A stretch of 36,404 nucleotides of DNA from an uncultured bacterium (GTDB lineage: Bacteria > Cyanobacteriota > Vampirovibrionia > Gastranaerophilales > Gastranaerophilaceae), in the NCBI GenBank assembly GCA_902489575.1, contig CABUAQ010000008.1:1-36404 (forward strand), written 5' to 3'. Both the position numbers and the translations under genes were made by a program. A model generated the notes under the pieces. That model had not been told where the DNA came from, did no database searches, and saw nothing but the letters and a program-made list of their open reading frames with translations. Below, in pieces: positions 23,066 to 30,546 of this stretch. Position 1 is the first letter of the stretch, and every line of letters begins with the position of its first letter.

Positions 23066-23764
23066 TTACCCAAAAATTTGACCGCCGTTTGTAAAAATTT
23101 TTGAGCCGGCTTGAACAGTTTGACCTACTGCAGGGTTTACAAAAGTCAGTGCTGTCCCCACAGTATTCACGGCCTCGCCTATTGAGTTCCACATTGCGTT
23201 ACTGCGAGCTAAATCAGCCTGATATTTGCGGGCGTTATAATTGTTACCTGATTCGGCATTTGATATTGCTGCGGATGTGTAATTTAGATTACTTAAGAGA
23301 GTTATATAATTTATCCTGTTTGTCATTTCAGTTGAGTATAACTCTTGTTGTTTCATTAGCAATGAATCACTAAGACTGGCGATTGCATCAGCTTTTTTGT
23401 CAGTTATGTCGTTTAAATTATCCATAAATACAGAATTATCCAAATTCCCGAAACGAGATGCGATATCATTTTTTAGATTTGTTTCCAGCGGGGTGTAGAT
23501 GTCATTTATCTGTTCAATTCCAGTCTTTTTGTATGCTTCAAGTTCATTCTCCCATTGTTTCTGTTTTTCATCAGAGATTTTAAACAGGTTATTAAGAGAG
23601 GCAGACAGGTTATTTTGAATGCCGTTATAGATACTTTTTTCAGTATCAGACATGTTATATATACTGTTTACTCCGTTTTTATCTTTTTGAGTAGTAGCAA
23701 CGGTATTACCATTTACAACAATGTTGCCGCTGGAGTAGTTAGGATATTTTGAACTTTTACCCAT
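23066..23764 (-). CDS. Hypothetical coiled-coil protein, 232 aa
   Basis: No family is recognised. The first 35 residues are Ser/Asn/Tyr-rich (MGKSSKYPNYSSGN). Residues 40-150 look helical and coiled-coil, rich in Asn, Lys, Ser and Leu (EKQKQWENELEAYKKTGIEQ). Residues 150-195 hold Asn/Ala-rich helices with NARKYQADLARSNAMW, and the end is Gly/Val/Thr-rich and mildly hydrophobic (TVGTALTFVNPAVGQ). There is no Cys and no signal peptide. An N-terminal polar leader with long helices and a hydrophobic tail is also the layout of some secreted effectors and of phage internal proteins; neither is supported by neighbours. AAAGGAAA lies 10 bases before the ATG. It is divergent from uvrA. Confidence 0.72.
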   Translation of the reverse strand: MGKSSKYPNYSSGNIVVNGNTVATTQKDKNGVNSIYNMSDTEKSIYNGIQNNLSASLNNLFKISDEKQKQWENELEAYKKTGIEQINDIYTPLETNLKNDIASRFGNLDNSVFMDNLNDITDKKADAIASLSDSLLMKQQELYSTEMTNRINYITLLSNLNYTSAAISNAESGNNYNARKYQADLARSNAMWNSIGEAVNTVGTALTFVNPAVGQTVQAGSKIFTNGGQIFG

Positions 23765-23873
23765 AATTTATACGTTTCCTTTCTTACAAGGAACATATTT
23801 AATGGCTACAATGGCTAGGACATAATTATTATAACACTTTTTTCGTTTATTGTAAAGTTATAAGGGAATTTGT

Positions 23874-23902
23874 TTGAAAATTATTTATACTCGTATCATA
23901 AT
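23874..23902 (+). promoter_or_regulatory. uvrA promoter predicting a leaderless transcript
   Basis: TTGAAA (23874-23879), 17 bases, CATAAT (23897-23902), then 6 bases to the uvrA ATG at 23909. The expected transcription start coincides with the start codon, which fits the lack of any Shine-Dalgarno site there. I see no LexA-type box. Confidence 0.5.
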
Positions 23903-23908
23903 AATGGT

Positions 23909-26743
23909 ATGGCAGATAAGATTAAAATAGTTGGTGCTAAAGAGCATAATTTAAAGAATGTATCATTAGAAATCCCCAAAAATGAACTTATTGTTTTTAC
24001 CGGAGTCTCAGGTTCAGGGAAGAGTTCATTAGCTTTTGATACGATTTTTGCAGAGGGACAAAGGCGTTATGTTGAAAGTTTGTCGACCTATGCAAGACAG
24101 TTTTTAGGCCAGCTCGATAAACCTAATGTTGAATATATTGACGGGTTATCACCAGCGATTTCTATAGACCAAAAATCTAAGAGTAATAATCCAAGGTCTA
24201 CTGTCGGTACAATAACTGAAATTTATGATTATTTAAGGCTTTTATATGCACGTGTCGGAACTCCGTATTGCCCTGAGTGCGGTAAGAAAATTAAACCGCA
24301 GACCCTTGATGAAATTGTTACTAAAATTATTTCTTTAGGGTTTGGTACTAAAATTCAAATTTTGGCACCTGTTGTCAGGGGTAAAAAGGGTGAATATTCT
24401 TCGTTGTTTGAAGAGTTGAGGCAGGAAGGTTTTGTCAGAGTTAAAGTTGATGGTGAAGTTTATAGCTTAGATGAGGATGAAATTGAACTGATAAAAACTA
24501 AAAAACATGATATCAGTATTGTTGTTGATAGAATTGTGTTAAAAGAAGGTATGTTTTCAAGACTTGCAGATAGTGTACAGATTGCGTTAAAAAAAGCTGA
24601 TGGAATTGTGATTGTCGATGTTATTGGAGACCGTGAAATAGTTTTTAGTGAAAAGCTGGCATGTCCTGATTGTAATTTAAGTTTTGAAGAATTAACTCCG
24701 AGGATATTTTCATTCAATGCTCCATACGGTGCTTGTGAAAGATGTTCAGGTTTAGGCGCAGATTTTATAGTTGATCCGGATTTAGTTGTACCGGATAAGA
24801 CAAAATCATTGAATGAGGGTGCAATATATGCATGGGCAACAAGAAGTGCTACAAGTTATTATCATGATTTGTTGCTGTCTGTGTGTACAGCTTTCGATAT
24901 AGATATGGATGCGCCGTTTGAAAGCCTAACAGAAAAACAGCAGAAAATTATACTCTATGGTTCCGATGAGGCTGTTAAAATAAGGGTTAAGCAGTTCGGA
25001 ACAAACAGGTATCAAACGAGTATTATGCCGTTTGTAGGTGTTATTCCGTTTCTTGAAAAGCGTTATAATGATGCCGCAGGTGATTATTGGCGTGAGGAAA
25101 TTGAAAAATTTATGGTTGCAAAACCTTGTCCAAAATGCGGTGGTGCGAGATTAAAACCGTTTCCGCTGGCGGTCAGGATTAAAGGTAAAAATATTTATGA
25201 ATTCACAACAATGTCTGTCGATGATGAGTTACAATTTATTACTGATTTGTATCTTGAGCTTGATGAATATCAGATGAAAATTGCTAAGCAAATTTTGGAT
25301 GAGATAAGGGCGAGATTGAAATTTTTATCTGATGTAGGGCTTCATTATCTGGATCTTGCCCGTATGGCAGGAACACTTTCAGGCGGAGAATCTCAGCGTA
25401 TTCGATTGGCTTCCCAGATTGGAAGCGGTCTTAGCGGCGTTTTGTATGTTTTGGATGAACCGTCGATAGGGTTGCATCAACGTGATAATGATATGCTTAT
25501 AAAAACTTTGTTTAAATTAAGAAATCTGGGGAATACTCTCATTGTTGTTGAACATGATGAAGATACCATTAGAAGTGCTGATTATATTGTTGATATAGGA
25601 CCAAGAGCAGGTGTAGCAGGCGGTAAAATTATTGCTCAGGGTTGTGTCGATGATATTATAGCAGCAAAAGACTCCATCACAGGTAAATATTTAAGCGGTG
25701 AGAAATATATTCCGGTTCCTGATAAAATTAGGGAAGGAAACGGTAATTTTTTACAAATTAAAAATGCTCATTTGAATAATTTAAAAAACATAGATATCGA
25801 TATCCCTTTAGGAAAAATTGTAGTTTTAACAGGGGTTTCAGGTTCAGGTAAGTCCACTTTGATGCAAGAATTGTTATATGAATATGCTGTTCATAAACTG
25901 CGAAAAAATAAACCAAAACCTCAAGGTGTGGACGAAATTTTAGGATTTGAGAACATTGATAAAATTATTGACATTGACCAATCACCTATTGGCAGAACCC
26001 CTCGTTCAAATCCTGCGACTTATACGGATGTATTCACTCCTATAAGAGAACTGTATGCTAAAACTAATGAGGCTAAAGTTCGCGGTTATAAGCCGGGAAG
26101 ATTTAGTTTTAATGTAAAGGGCGGACGTTGTGAAGCTTGTAAGGGTGACGGTTTGGTAAAAATAGAAATGAACTTCTTGTCTGATGTTTATGTAAAATGC
26201 GATGTGTGTAAAGGTAAACGCTATAATCGTGAAACTCTAGAGGTAAAGTATAAAGGTAAAACAATTTCGGATGTTTTGGATATGAGTGTTCAGGAAGCTT
26301 TAGAATTTTTTGACAGCATTCCTGCTATAAAAAATAAACTGCAAACTCTGTATGATGTGGGTTTGGATTATATGAAGCTTGGTCAAAGTGCCACAACTCT
26401 ATCCGGAGGTGAAGCTCAGCGCATAAAACTTGCTTCTGAGTTAAATAAGCGTTCTACAGGTAAAACTTTGTATTTACTTGATGAGCCGTCTGTCGGACTT
26501 CATTGGGCGGATTTGGATAAGCTTGCTAAAATACTTCAGGCTCTTGCGGATCAAGGTAATACGATTTTGATGATTGAACATAATCTTGATTTGATTAAAA
26601 TAGCTGATCACATTATTGATTTAGGTCCGGAAGGCGGAGTTGACGGTGGAAGATTAATTGCTCAAGGGACTCCTGCTGAAGTTGCAAAATGTAAAGATTC
26701 TTATACCGGAATGTATTTAGCTAAATATCTTAAAAAAGCTTGA
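23909..26743 (+). CDS. uvrA: Excinuclease ABC subunit A
   Basis: DNA damage sensor of nucleotide excision repair. The start at 23909 (MADKIKIVGAKEHNLKNV) is the family's usual one and gives 944 aa. An in-frame TTG at 23870 would add 13 atypical residues and its AAGGGA is only two bases away. First ABC half: P-loop GVSGSGKSS at 32-40, the zinc finger pair CPECGKK and CPDC ... CERC, the signature LSGGESQRIRLA and Walker B VLYVLDEPSIGLH. Second half: GVSGSGKSTL, a zinc module CEACKGDG ... CDVCKGKRY, LSGGEAQRIKLA and LYLLDEPSVGLH. All expected elements are intact. No uvrB or uvrC lies in the window. Confidence 0.98.
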   Translation: MADKIKIVGAKEHNLKNVSLEIPKNELIVFTGVSGSGKSSLAFDTIFAEGQRRYVESLSTYARQFLGQLDKPNVEYIDGLSPAISIDQKSKSNNPRSTVGTITEIYDYLRLLYARVGTPYCPECGKKIKPQTLDEIVTKIISLGFGTKIQILAPVVRGKKGEYSSLFEELRQEGFVRVKVDGEVYSLDEDEIELIKTKKHDISIVVDRIVLKEGMFSRLADSVQIALKKADGIVIVDVIGDREIVFSEKLACPDCNLSFEELTPRIFSFNAPYGACERCSGLGADFIVDPDLVVPDKTKSLNEGAIYAWATRSATSYYHDLLLSVCTAFDIDMDAPFESLTEKQQKIILYGSDEAVKIRVKQFGTNRYQTSIMPFVGVIPFLEKRYNDAAGDYWREEIEKFMVAKPCPKCGGARLKPFPLAVRIKGKNIYEFTTMSVDDELQFITDLYLELDEYQMKIAKQILDEIRARLKFLSDVGLHYLDLARMAGTLSGGESQRIRLASQIGSGLSGVLYVLDEPSIGLHQRDNDMLIKTLFKLRNLGNTLIVVEHDEDTIRSADYIVDIGPRAGVAGGKIIAQGCVDDIIAAKDSITGKYLSGEKYIPVPDKIREGNGNFLQIKNAHLNNLKNIDIDIPLGKIVVLTGVSGSGKSTLMQELLYEYAVHKLRKNKPKPQGVDEILGFENIDKIIDIDQSPIGRTPRSNPATYTDVFTPIRELYAKTNEAKVRGYKPGRFSFNVKGGRCEACKGDGLVKIEMNFLSDVYVKCDVCKGKRYNRETLEVKYKGKTISDVLDMSVQEALEFFDSIPAIKNKLQTLYDVGLDYMKLGQSATTLSGGEAQRIKLASELNKRSTGKTLYLLDEPSVGLHWADLDKLAKILQALADQGNTILMIEHNLDLIKIADHIIDLGPEGGVDGGRLIAQGTPAEVAKCKDSYTGMYLAKYLKKA

Positions 26744-26749
26744 TAATGT

Positions 26750-26778
26750 TTGATATTTATATTTAAATTTGCTATTAT
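26750..26778 (+). promoter_or_regulatory. Promoter of the tandem secreted-paralogue operon
   Basis: TTGATA (26750-26755), 17 bases, TATTAT (26773-26778). Transcription would start near 26785, about 15 bases before the ATG at 26800, and the leader holds GAAAGCGG as a weak ribosome site. Confidence 0.45.
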
Positions 26779-26799
26779 GTATTCGAAAGCGGTATAATT

Positions 26800-27447
26800 A
26801 TGTGGCAAAAAAAAATATTTTTCGTTTTATTAATAATGTTATCCGGAGTTTTTGCCGGTGTATATGCTCAAACGGTGGAAGTGGCAGCGCTACAAGCGTT
26901 TTCTACAGCAAGACCGCCTCAGACTTTATCTGTTAAAGTACTGGAACCTTTAGAATTGTCCGGTGGTATTTATATAAAACCCGGTGAAGTTTTAAAAGGC
27001 AAGTTAACAGAGGTTATCAGTCCAAGGAGATTGAAACGTGATGCAGGTTTTGTTTTCCGTCCAATATCATATACCGATTCGGGTGGGGTAACTCATAGAA
27101 TCAATTCGAACATTTCAGCATCATATACTTCTCGCATTGACAAAGGCGGACTGGCAAAGTCAGCAGCTCTCGGTGTAGGTAGTTTTTTTGTAAAAGGCTT
27201 GTCTATGGGGGTTGCAGCTGTTTCAGGTGCGGTAAAAAATGAAGAAGGTAACAGATTTAAGTCTTCTGCTGTGTCAGTATACGAGGCATCCCCTGTATCT
27301 TTAGTTGAAAAAGGTGAAGATCTTCAAATAGGGTTATACCAAACATTCTATTTGAAGTTCCCTAATATTAAAAAGAAGAAATCTCAATTATCTGATGTTG
27401 ATATTCTAAATGAACAAAATTATTCATATGAAATAGAAAAGGAGTAA
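26800..27447 (+). CDS. Exported hypothetical protein, 215 aa
   Basis: A signal peptide covers residues 1-23 (FFVLLIMLSGVFAGVYA, cleavage before QTVEV). The mature start VEVAALQAFSTARPPQTL matches the next gene's product, so the two are paralogues. Mature residues 25-95 look beta-rich (LSVKVLEPLEL, IKPGEVLKGKLTEV, GFVFRPISY). Residues about 115-150 hold a Gly/Ala/Val-rich, partly hydrophobic segment SAALGVGSFFVKGLSMGVAAVSG, which could insert in a membrane. The C-terminus is Lys- and Glu-rich. A GxxLxGK strand pattern vaguely resembles barrel-like periplasmic domains such as VirB10/TrbI, but I make no assignment. It is the first gene of a two-gene unit; the ribosome site of the second (AAGGAG) lies in its last codons. 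Confidence 0.8.
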   Translation: MWQKKIFFVLLIMLSGVFAGVYAQTVEVAALQAFSTARPPQTLSVKVLEPLELSGGIYIKPGEVLKGKLTEVISPRRLKRDAGFVFRPISYTDSGGVTHRINSNISASYTSRIDKGGLAKSAALGVGSFFVKGLSMGVAAVSGAVKNEEGNRFKSSAVSVYEASPVSLVEKGEDLQIGLYQTFYLKFPNIKKKKSQLSDVDILNEQNYSYEIEKE

Positions 27448-27454
27448 GTTAAAG

Positions 27455-27802
27455 ATGAAAAAATTATTTATGGTATTTACAGCAATGATTCTTTCTCTAG
27501 GTATAATTCAGGGGGTTCAGGCTAAAACTATTCAAGTAACTGCATTGGAAGATTTTGATACTTCTAATCCTCCGCAAGTTCTGCACATTCAAATTAATGG
27601 TAATACAAGACTTGATTACGATTTAATGCTTTTTCAGGGATTTCAGGTTACAGGGAAGGTTCTTCCGCAGCAAAATGGCGGTTTTGTATTTGTTCCTGTA
27701 AGTTATGTAAATTTTCAGGAAGATCGCTTGCCTATTGATAAAGAATATCAGGCTGTTTACAAAGGGAAAAATGGTTTAATTCCAGTTAGTTTTTCCCGAT
27801 AA
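27455..27802 (+). CDS. Exported hypothetical protein, 115 aa, short paralogue
   Basis: A signal peptide covers residues 1-23 (LFMVFTAMILSLGIIQGVQA, cleavage before KTIQV). The mature protein IQVTALEDFDTSNPPQVL aligns with the 215-aa neighbour, as does GGFVFVPVSYVNF with its GFVFRPISYTD. It lacks the neighbour's Gly/Ala-rich and Lys-rich C-terminal 90 residues. No Cys is present. It starts 8 bases after the first gene and is followed by a terminator at 27876. Confidence 0.8.
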   Translation: MKKLFMVFTAMILSLGIIQGVQAKTIQVTALEDFDTSNPPQVLHIQINGNTRLDYDLMLFQGFQVTGKVLPQQNGGFVFVPVSYVNFQEDRLPIDKEYQAVYKGKNGLIPVSFSR

Positions 27803-27875
27803 TGGCCCTGATACTTTCCAATATTATGTTCCAAGTGTAAGCGATATGAACTAAGTGTATACAGTACAATTTATT

Positions 27876-27904
27876 AAAAGATCTGTTATTATGACAGGTC
27901 TTTT
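27876..27904 (+). terminator. Terminator after the tandem paralogues
   Basis: AAAAGATCTGT (27876-27886) pairs with ACAGGTCTTTT (27894-27904) through an 11-bp stem with one G-U pair and a 7-base loop. The arm ends in TTTT. Confidence 0.75.
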
Positions 27905-27980
27905 AATCTGTTTATAGGATATATGTTTATCTATTTTAATATACTATTATAGAGTATCAAAACAAGGAAAGAGAAGAATT

Positions 27981-29030
27981 ATGTTAGAATATTTTTTAGG
28001 TTCATATCTGGTTACGATTTTTGGTATTATTGCTGCCTACTTCTGGGGTGAACATGTTCACTCAGGTAGTGGTTTTACATGTGTTTTTATTGTAATAGTT
28101 TTGGCAGTTCTTGAGACAAGTTTATCATTTGATAATGCGGTTGTGAATGCAATGAAACTCGAAAAAATGTCACACAAATGGCGTCATAGATTTTTAACAT
28201 GGGGTATTGCTATTGCGGTTTTTGGGATGAGATTTTTATTTCCTGTATTAGTTGTTGCAATTTTTGCAAAATTAGACATGCTTACTGTAACGAAAATTGC
28301 TTTAACTGATTCAGCTAAGTATGCGCAATATTTGCATGCAACTCATGCCCCTATTGTAACTTTTGGCGGATTGTTCCTTGTGATGTTGTTTCTTAATTAC
28401 TTCTTTAATCATGAAAAGTCTGTTCACTGGATTAAACCTGTGGAAGCCCCGTTATCCCATTTAGATCATATAAGAGGTATTGAAATCGTTATTTCATTAT
28501 TAATGCTTGTTGTTGTTCAGGTGTTTATCCCGGCTGAAGCGAAGGTCTCGGTTATACTTTCTGGTATTGCAGGGATTATCACATTCTTAATTATAGATGG
28601 TGTTGCTCATTTTCTTGAAAAACATGAGGAAATGAGTCAGTCTAAGTGTGCAGCTGATGCCGTTAAGTGTACCGGGCTGATTAGTTTTATATATTTAGAA
28701 TTAATTGATGCATCTTTTTCATTGGATGGTGTGTTAGGGGCGTTTGCTTTAAGTAATGATGTTTTAATTATCACTATAGGGCTTGCTATTGGTGCAATGT
28801 TTGTAAGGTCTTTAACTATAATGCTCGTTGAAAAAAAGACTTTAGCCAAATTTTTATATCTTGAACACGGCGCACATTGGGCAATAGGGGCGCTTGCTAT
28901 TATAATGCTTGTGTCTACGGTAAAAGAAGTTCCGGAAGTTGTAACAGGTTTGATAGGTTTAGTGTTCATTATAGGAGCATTGATTTCATCAATTATTCAT
29001 AACCGAAAGCAAGTTAAAAATAACGATTAA
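27981..29030 (+). CDS. TerC-superfamily membrane protein (DUF475)
   Basis: A polytopic inner-membrane protein of 349 aa with about nine hydrophobic segments. The two signature stretches are ETSLSFDNAVVNAMKL at 45-60 and LELIDASFSLDGVLGAFAL near 240, each with acidic and Asn residues inside membrane helices. FLTWGIAIAVFGMRFLFP, YLEHGAHWAIGALA and VTGLIGLVFIIGALISSI complete the family pattern. TerC-type proteins have been linked to tellurite resistance and, in Bacillus, to manganese export for secreted enzymes; for DUF475 the substrate is not established. No yybP-ykoY-like manganese riboswitch is visible upstream, and no TerD-type genes are near. A GGAAAGAGAAG site precedes the ATG. Confidence 0.88.
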   Translation: MLEYFLGSYLVTIFGIIAAYFWGEHVHSGSGFTCVFIVIVLAVLETSLSFDNAVVNAMKLEKMSHKWRHRFLTWGIAIAVFGMRFLFPVLVVAIFAKLDMLTVTKIALTDSAKYAQYLHATHAPIVTFGGLFLVMLFLNYFFNHEKSVHWIKPVEAPLSHLDHIRGIEIVISLLMLVVVQVFIPAEAKVSVILSGIAGIITFLIIDGVAHFLEKHEEMSQSKCAADAVKCTGLISFIYLELIDASFSLDGVLGAFALSNDVLIITIGLAIGAMFVRSLTIMLVEKKTLAKFLYLEHGAHWAIGALAIIMLVSTVKEVPEVVTGLIGLVFIIGALISSIIHNRKQVKNND

Positions 29031-29036
29031 TAAAAT

Positions 29037-29073
29037 AACCGGCTAAGATATGACTCAAAGCCGGTTTTCTTTA
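29037..29073 (+). terminator. Terminator after the TerC-like gene
   Basis: AACCGGCT (29037-29044) pairs with AGCCGGTT (29059-29066) across a 14-base loop, followed by a T-rich run. It lies between convergent genes and may also limit ahcY transcripts. Confidence 0.75.
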
Positions 29074-29102
29074 TTCGGAGTTACTTTATTATTATTTTGA
29101 TA

Positions 29103-30371
29103 TTAGTCGATTTTCCAGCTGTTGAGGTATTCTTCTTGTTCAGCTGTAAGTGTATCTATTTCGATTTCCATAGATTGTAATTTTAATTCTGCGATTTTAA
29201 CGTCAACCTCGTATGGAAGTGTATATAATTTATTTTCAAGTTTACCGTTGTTTTTAACAAGAAATTCTATGCCGAGGGCTTGATTTGCAAAACTCATATC
29301 CATAACACTTGCCGGGTGACCTTCAGCGGCTACAAGGTTTACAAGTCTTCCTTGAGCAATAACGTAGATAGATTTTCCATTTTCAAGAACATATTCTTCT
29401 AATGCCGGTCTGATTTGTCTGATTTCTTTTGTATGTTTTTTTAATCCACCGACATTAACTTCCCAGTCAAAGTGCCCAACATTGCCTACAAATGCTCCGT
29501 CTTTCATTGTTAAAAGGTGTTTAACATCAATTACATGTTTATCGCCAGTTACTGTCAGGAATACATCTCCTTCAAGAGCTGCTTTTTCAATCGGCATTAC
29601 TCTATAACCTTCCATTGCTGCTTCTAATGCTTTTAGAGGGTCTACTTCACAAACAATCACGTTTGCCCCAAGTGCTTTTGCTCTTAGTGCAACACCTTTG
29701 CCGCACCATCCGTATCCTGATACAACTACTGTTTTTCCTGCAATAAGGATGTTTGCCGCACGCAATACTCCGTCAAAAGAACTTTGACCTGTTCCATAAC
29801 GGTTATCATATAGGTGTTTTGTTAAACTTGTATTAACGCCAACAGCCGGGAATCCGAGTGTTCCTTGGGCTTCCATTGCTTGAAGTCTTATGATACCTGT
29901 TGTTGTTTCTTCGGTTGAACCTATAATTTTATCTATTAAATCAGGTCTTTGAGCATGAATAGTAGAAACCATGTCACAACCGTCATCAATAATAATATCA
30001 GGATTGTGGTTAATCGCTTCTTGAATATGAGCTTTGTATTGTTCTACAGTTTCGCCCGAGATGGCATATACTGGCATATTGTAGTATTTTACAAGAGCAG
30101 CCGCAACATCGTCTTGTGTAGATAGCGGGTTTGACGCAACTAATACCGCATCTGCTCCGCCTGCTTGCATCACTGTACATAATGCTGCAGTTTCTTTTGT
30201 TACGTGAACACATGCCGATAATTTTAAACCTTTAAACGGCTGTTCCTTAATGAATCTTTCTCTGATAGTCTTTAAAACAGGCATATCTTTAAATGCCCAG
30301 TCAATTTGTTTTTTACCTTGATCTGCTAAGTTGATATCTTTAATATCACATTTTATTTCGGTCATTAGCAT
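29103..30371 (-). CDS. ahcY: Adenosylhomocysteinase
   Basis: Hydrolyses S-adenosylhomocysteine to adenosine and homocysteine, relieving product inhibition of methyltransferases. The ATG at 30371 is 6 bases from AAGGAG; the ATG at 30365 is less well spaced. At 422 aa it is the short form. Motifs: NPLSTQDDVAAAL at 81-93, DDGCDM at 129-134, GSTEETTTG at 151-159, YDNRYGTGQSSFDG at 188-201, and NAD site GYGWCGKG at 219-226. NVGHFDWEV and LVNLVAAEGHPASVMDMSFANQAL match the cyanobacterial/archaeal/Thermotoga type rather than the E/proteobacterial one. The protein ends YLNSWKID, without the C-terminal KPDHYRY tail of long forms. Confidence 0.96.
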   Translation of the reverse strand: MLMTEIKCDIKDINLADQGKKQIDWAFKDMPVLKTIRERFIKEQPFKGLKLSACVHVTKETAALCTVMQAGGADAVLVASNPLSTQDDVAAALVKYYNMPVYAISGETVEQYKAHIQEAINHNPDIIIDDGCDMVSTIHAQRPDLIDKIIGSTEETTTGIIRLQAMEAQGTLGFPAVGVNTSLTKHLYDNRYGTGQSSFDGVLRAANILIAGKTVVVSGYGWCGKGVALRAKALGANVIVCEVDPLKALEAAMEGYRVMPIEKAALEGDVFLTVTGDKHVIDVKHLLTMKDGAFVGNVGHFDWEVNVGGLKKHTKEIRQIRPALEEYVLENGKSIYVIAQGRLVNLVAAEGHPASVMDMSFANQALGIEFLVKNNGKLENKLYTLPYEVDVKIAELKLQSMEIEIDTLTAEQEEYLNSWKID

Positions 30372-30388
30372 CTTTTTCTCCTTGCTAT

Positions 30389-30408
30389 TTGTACAGAATA
30401 ATTGTACA
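30389..30408. promoter_or_regulatory. TTGTACA direct repeats in the ahcY leader
   Basis: TTGTACA at 30389-30395 and 30402-30408, 13 bases apart start to start; each contains the palindrome TGTACA. They lie just upstream of the ahcY ribosome site and downstream of a TATAAT (minus sense, 30427-30422). A two-site operator is possible. It does not look like a SAH riboswitch. Confidence 0.3.
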
Positions 30409-30546
30409 TTCTACACGTATAATTATAGCCGATAAATATTGAATTCCTATTTCTTTTAACCCTTTGTAAAATTTTCTTAATAAACTTCATACAGATAACA
30501 AAAAAAAATCTTTATAGTTGTTATAATTGACACCAAGGAGTGTTGT

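Noticed and set aside
27803..27980. Manganese (yybP-ykoY) riboswitch before the TerC-like gene
   Set aside because: The region was checked because TerC genes often follow one; it contains only a terminator hairpin and AT-rich sequence, with none of the conserved loop bases.
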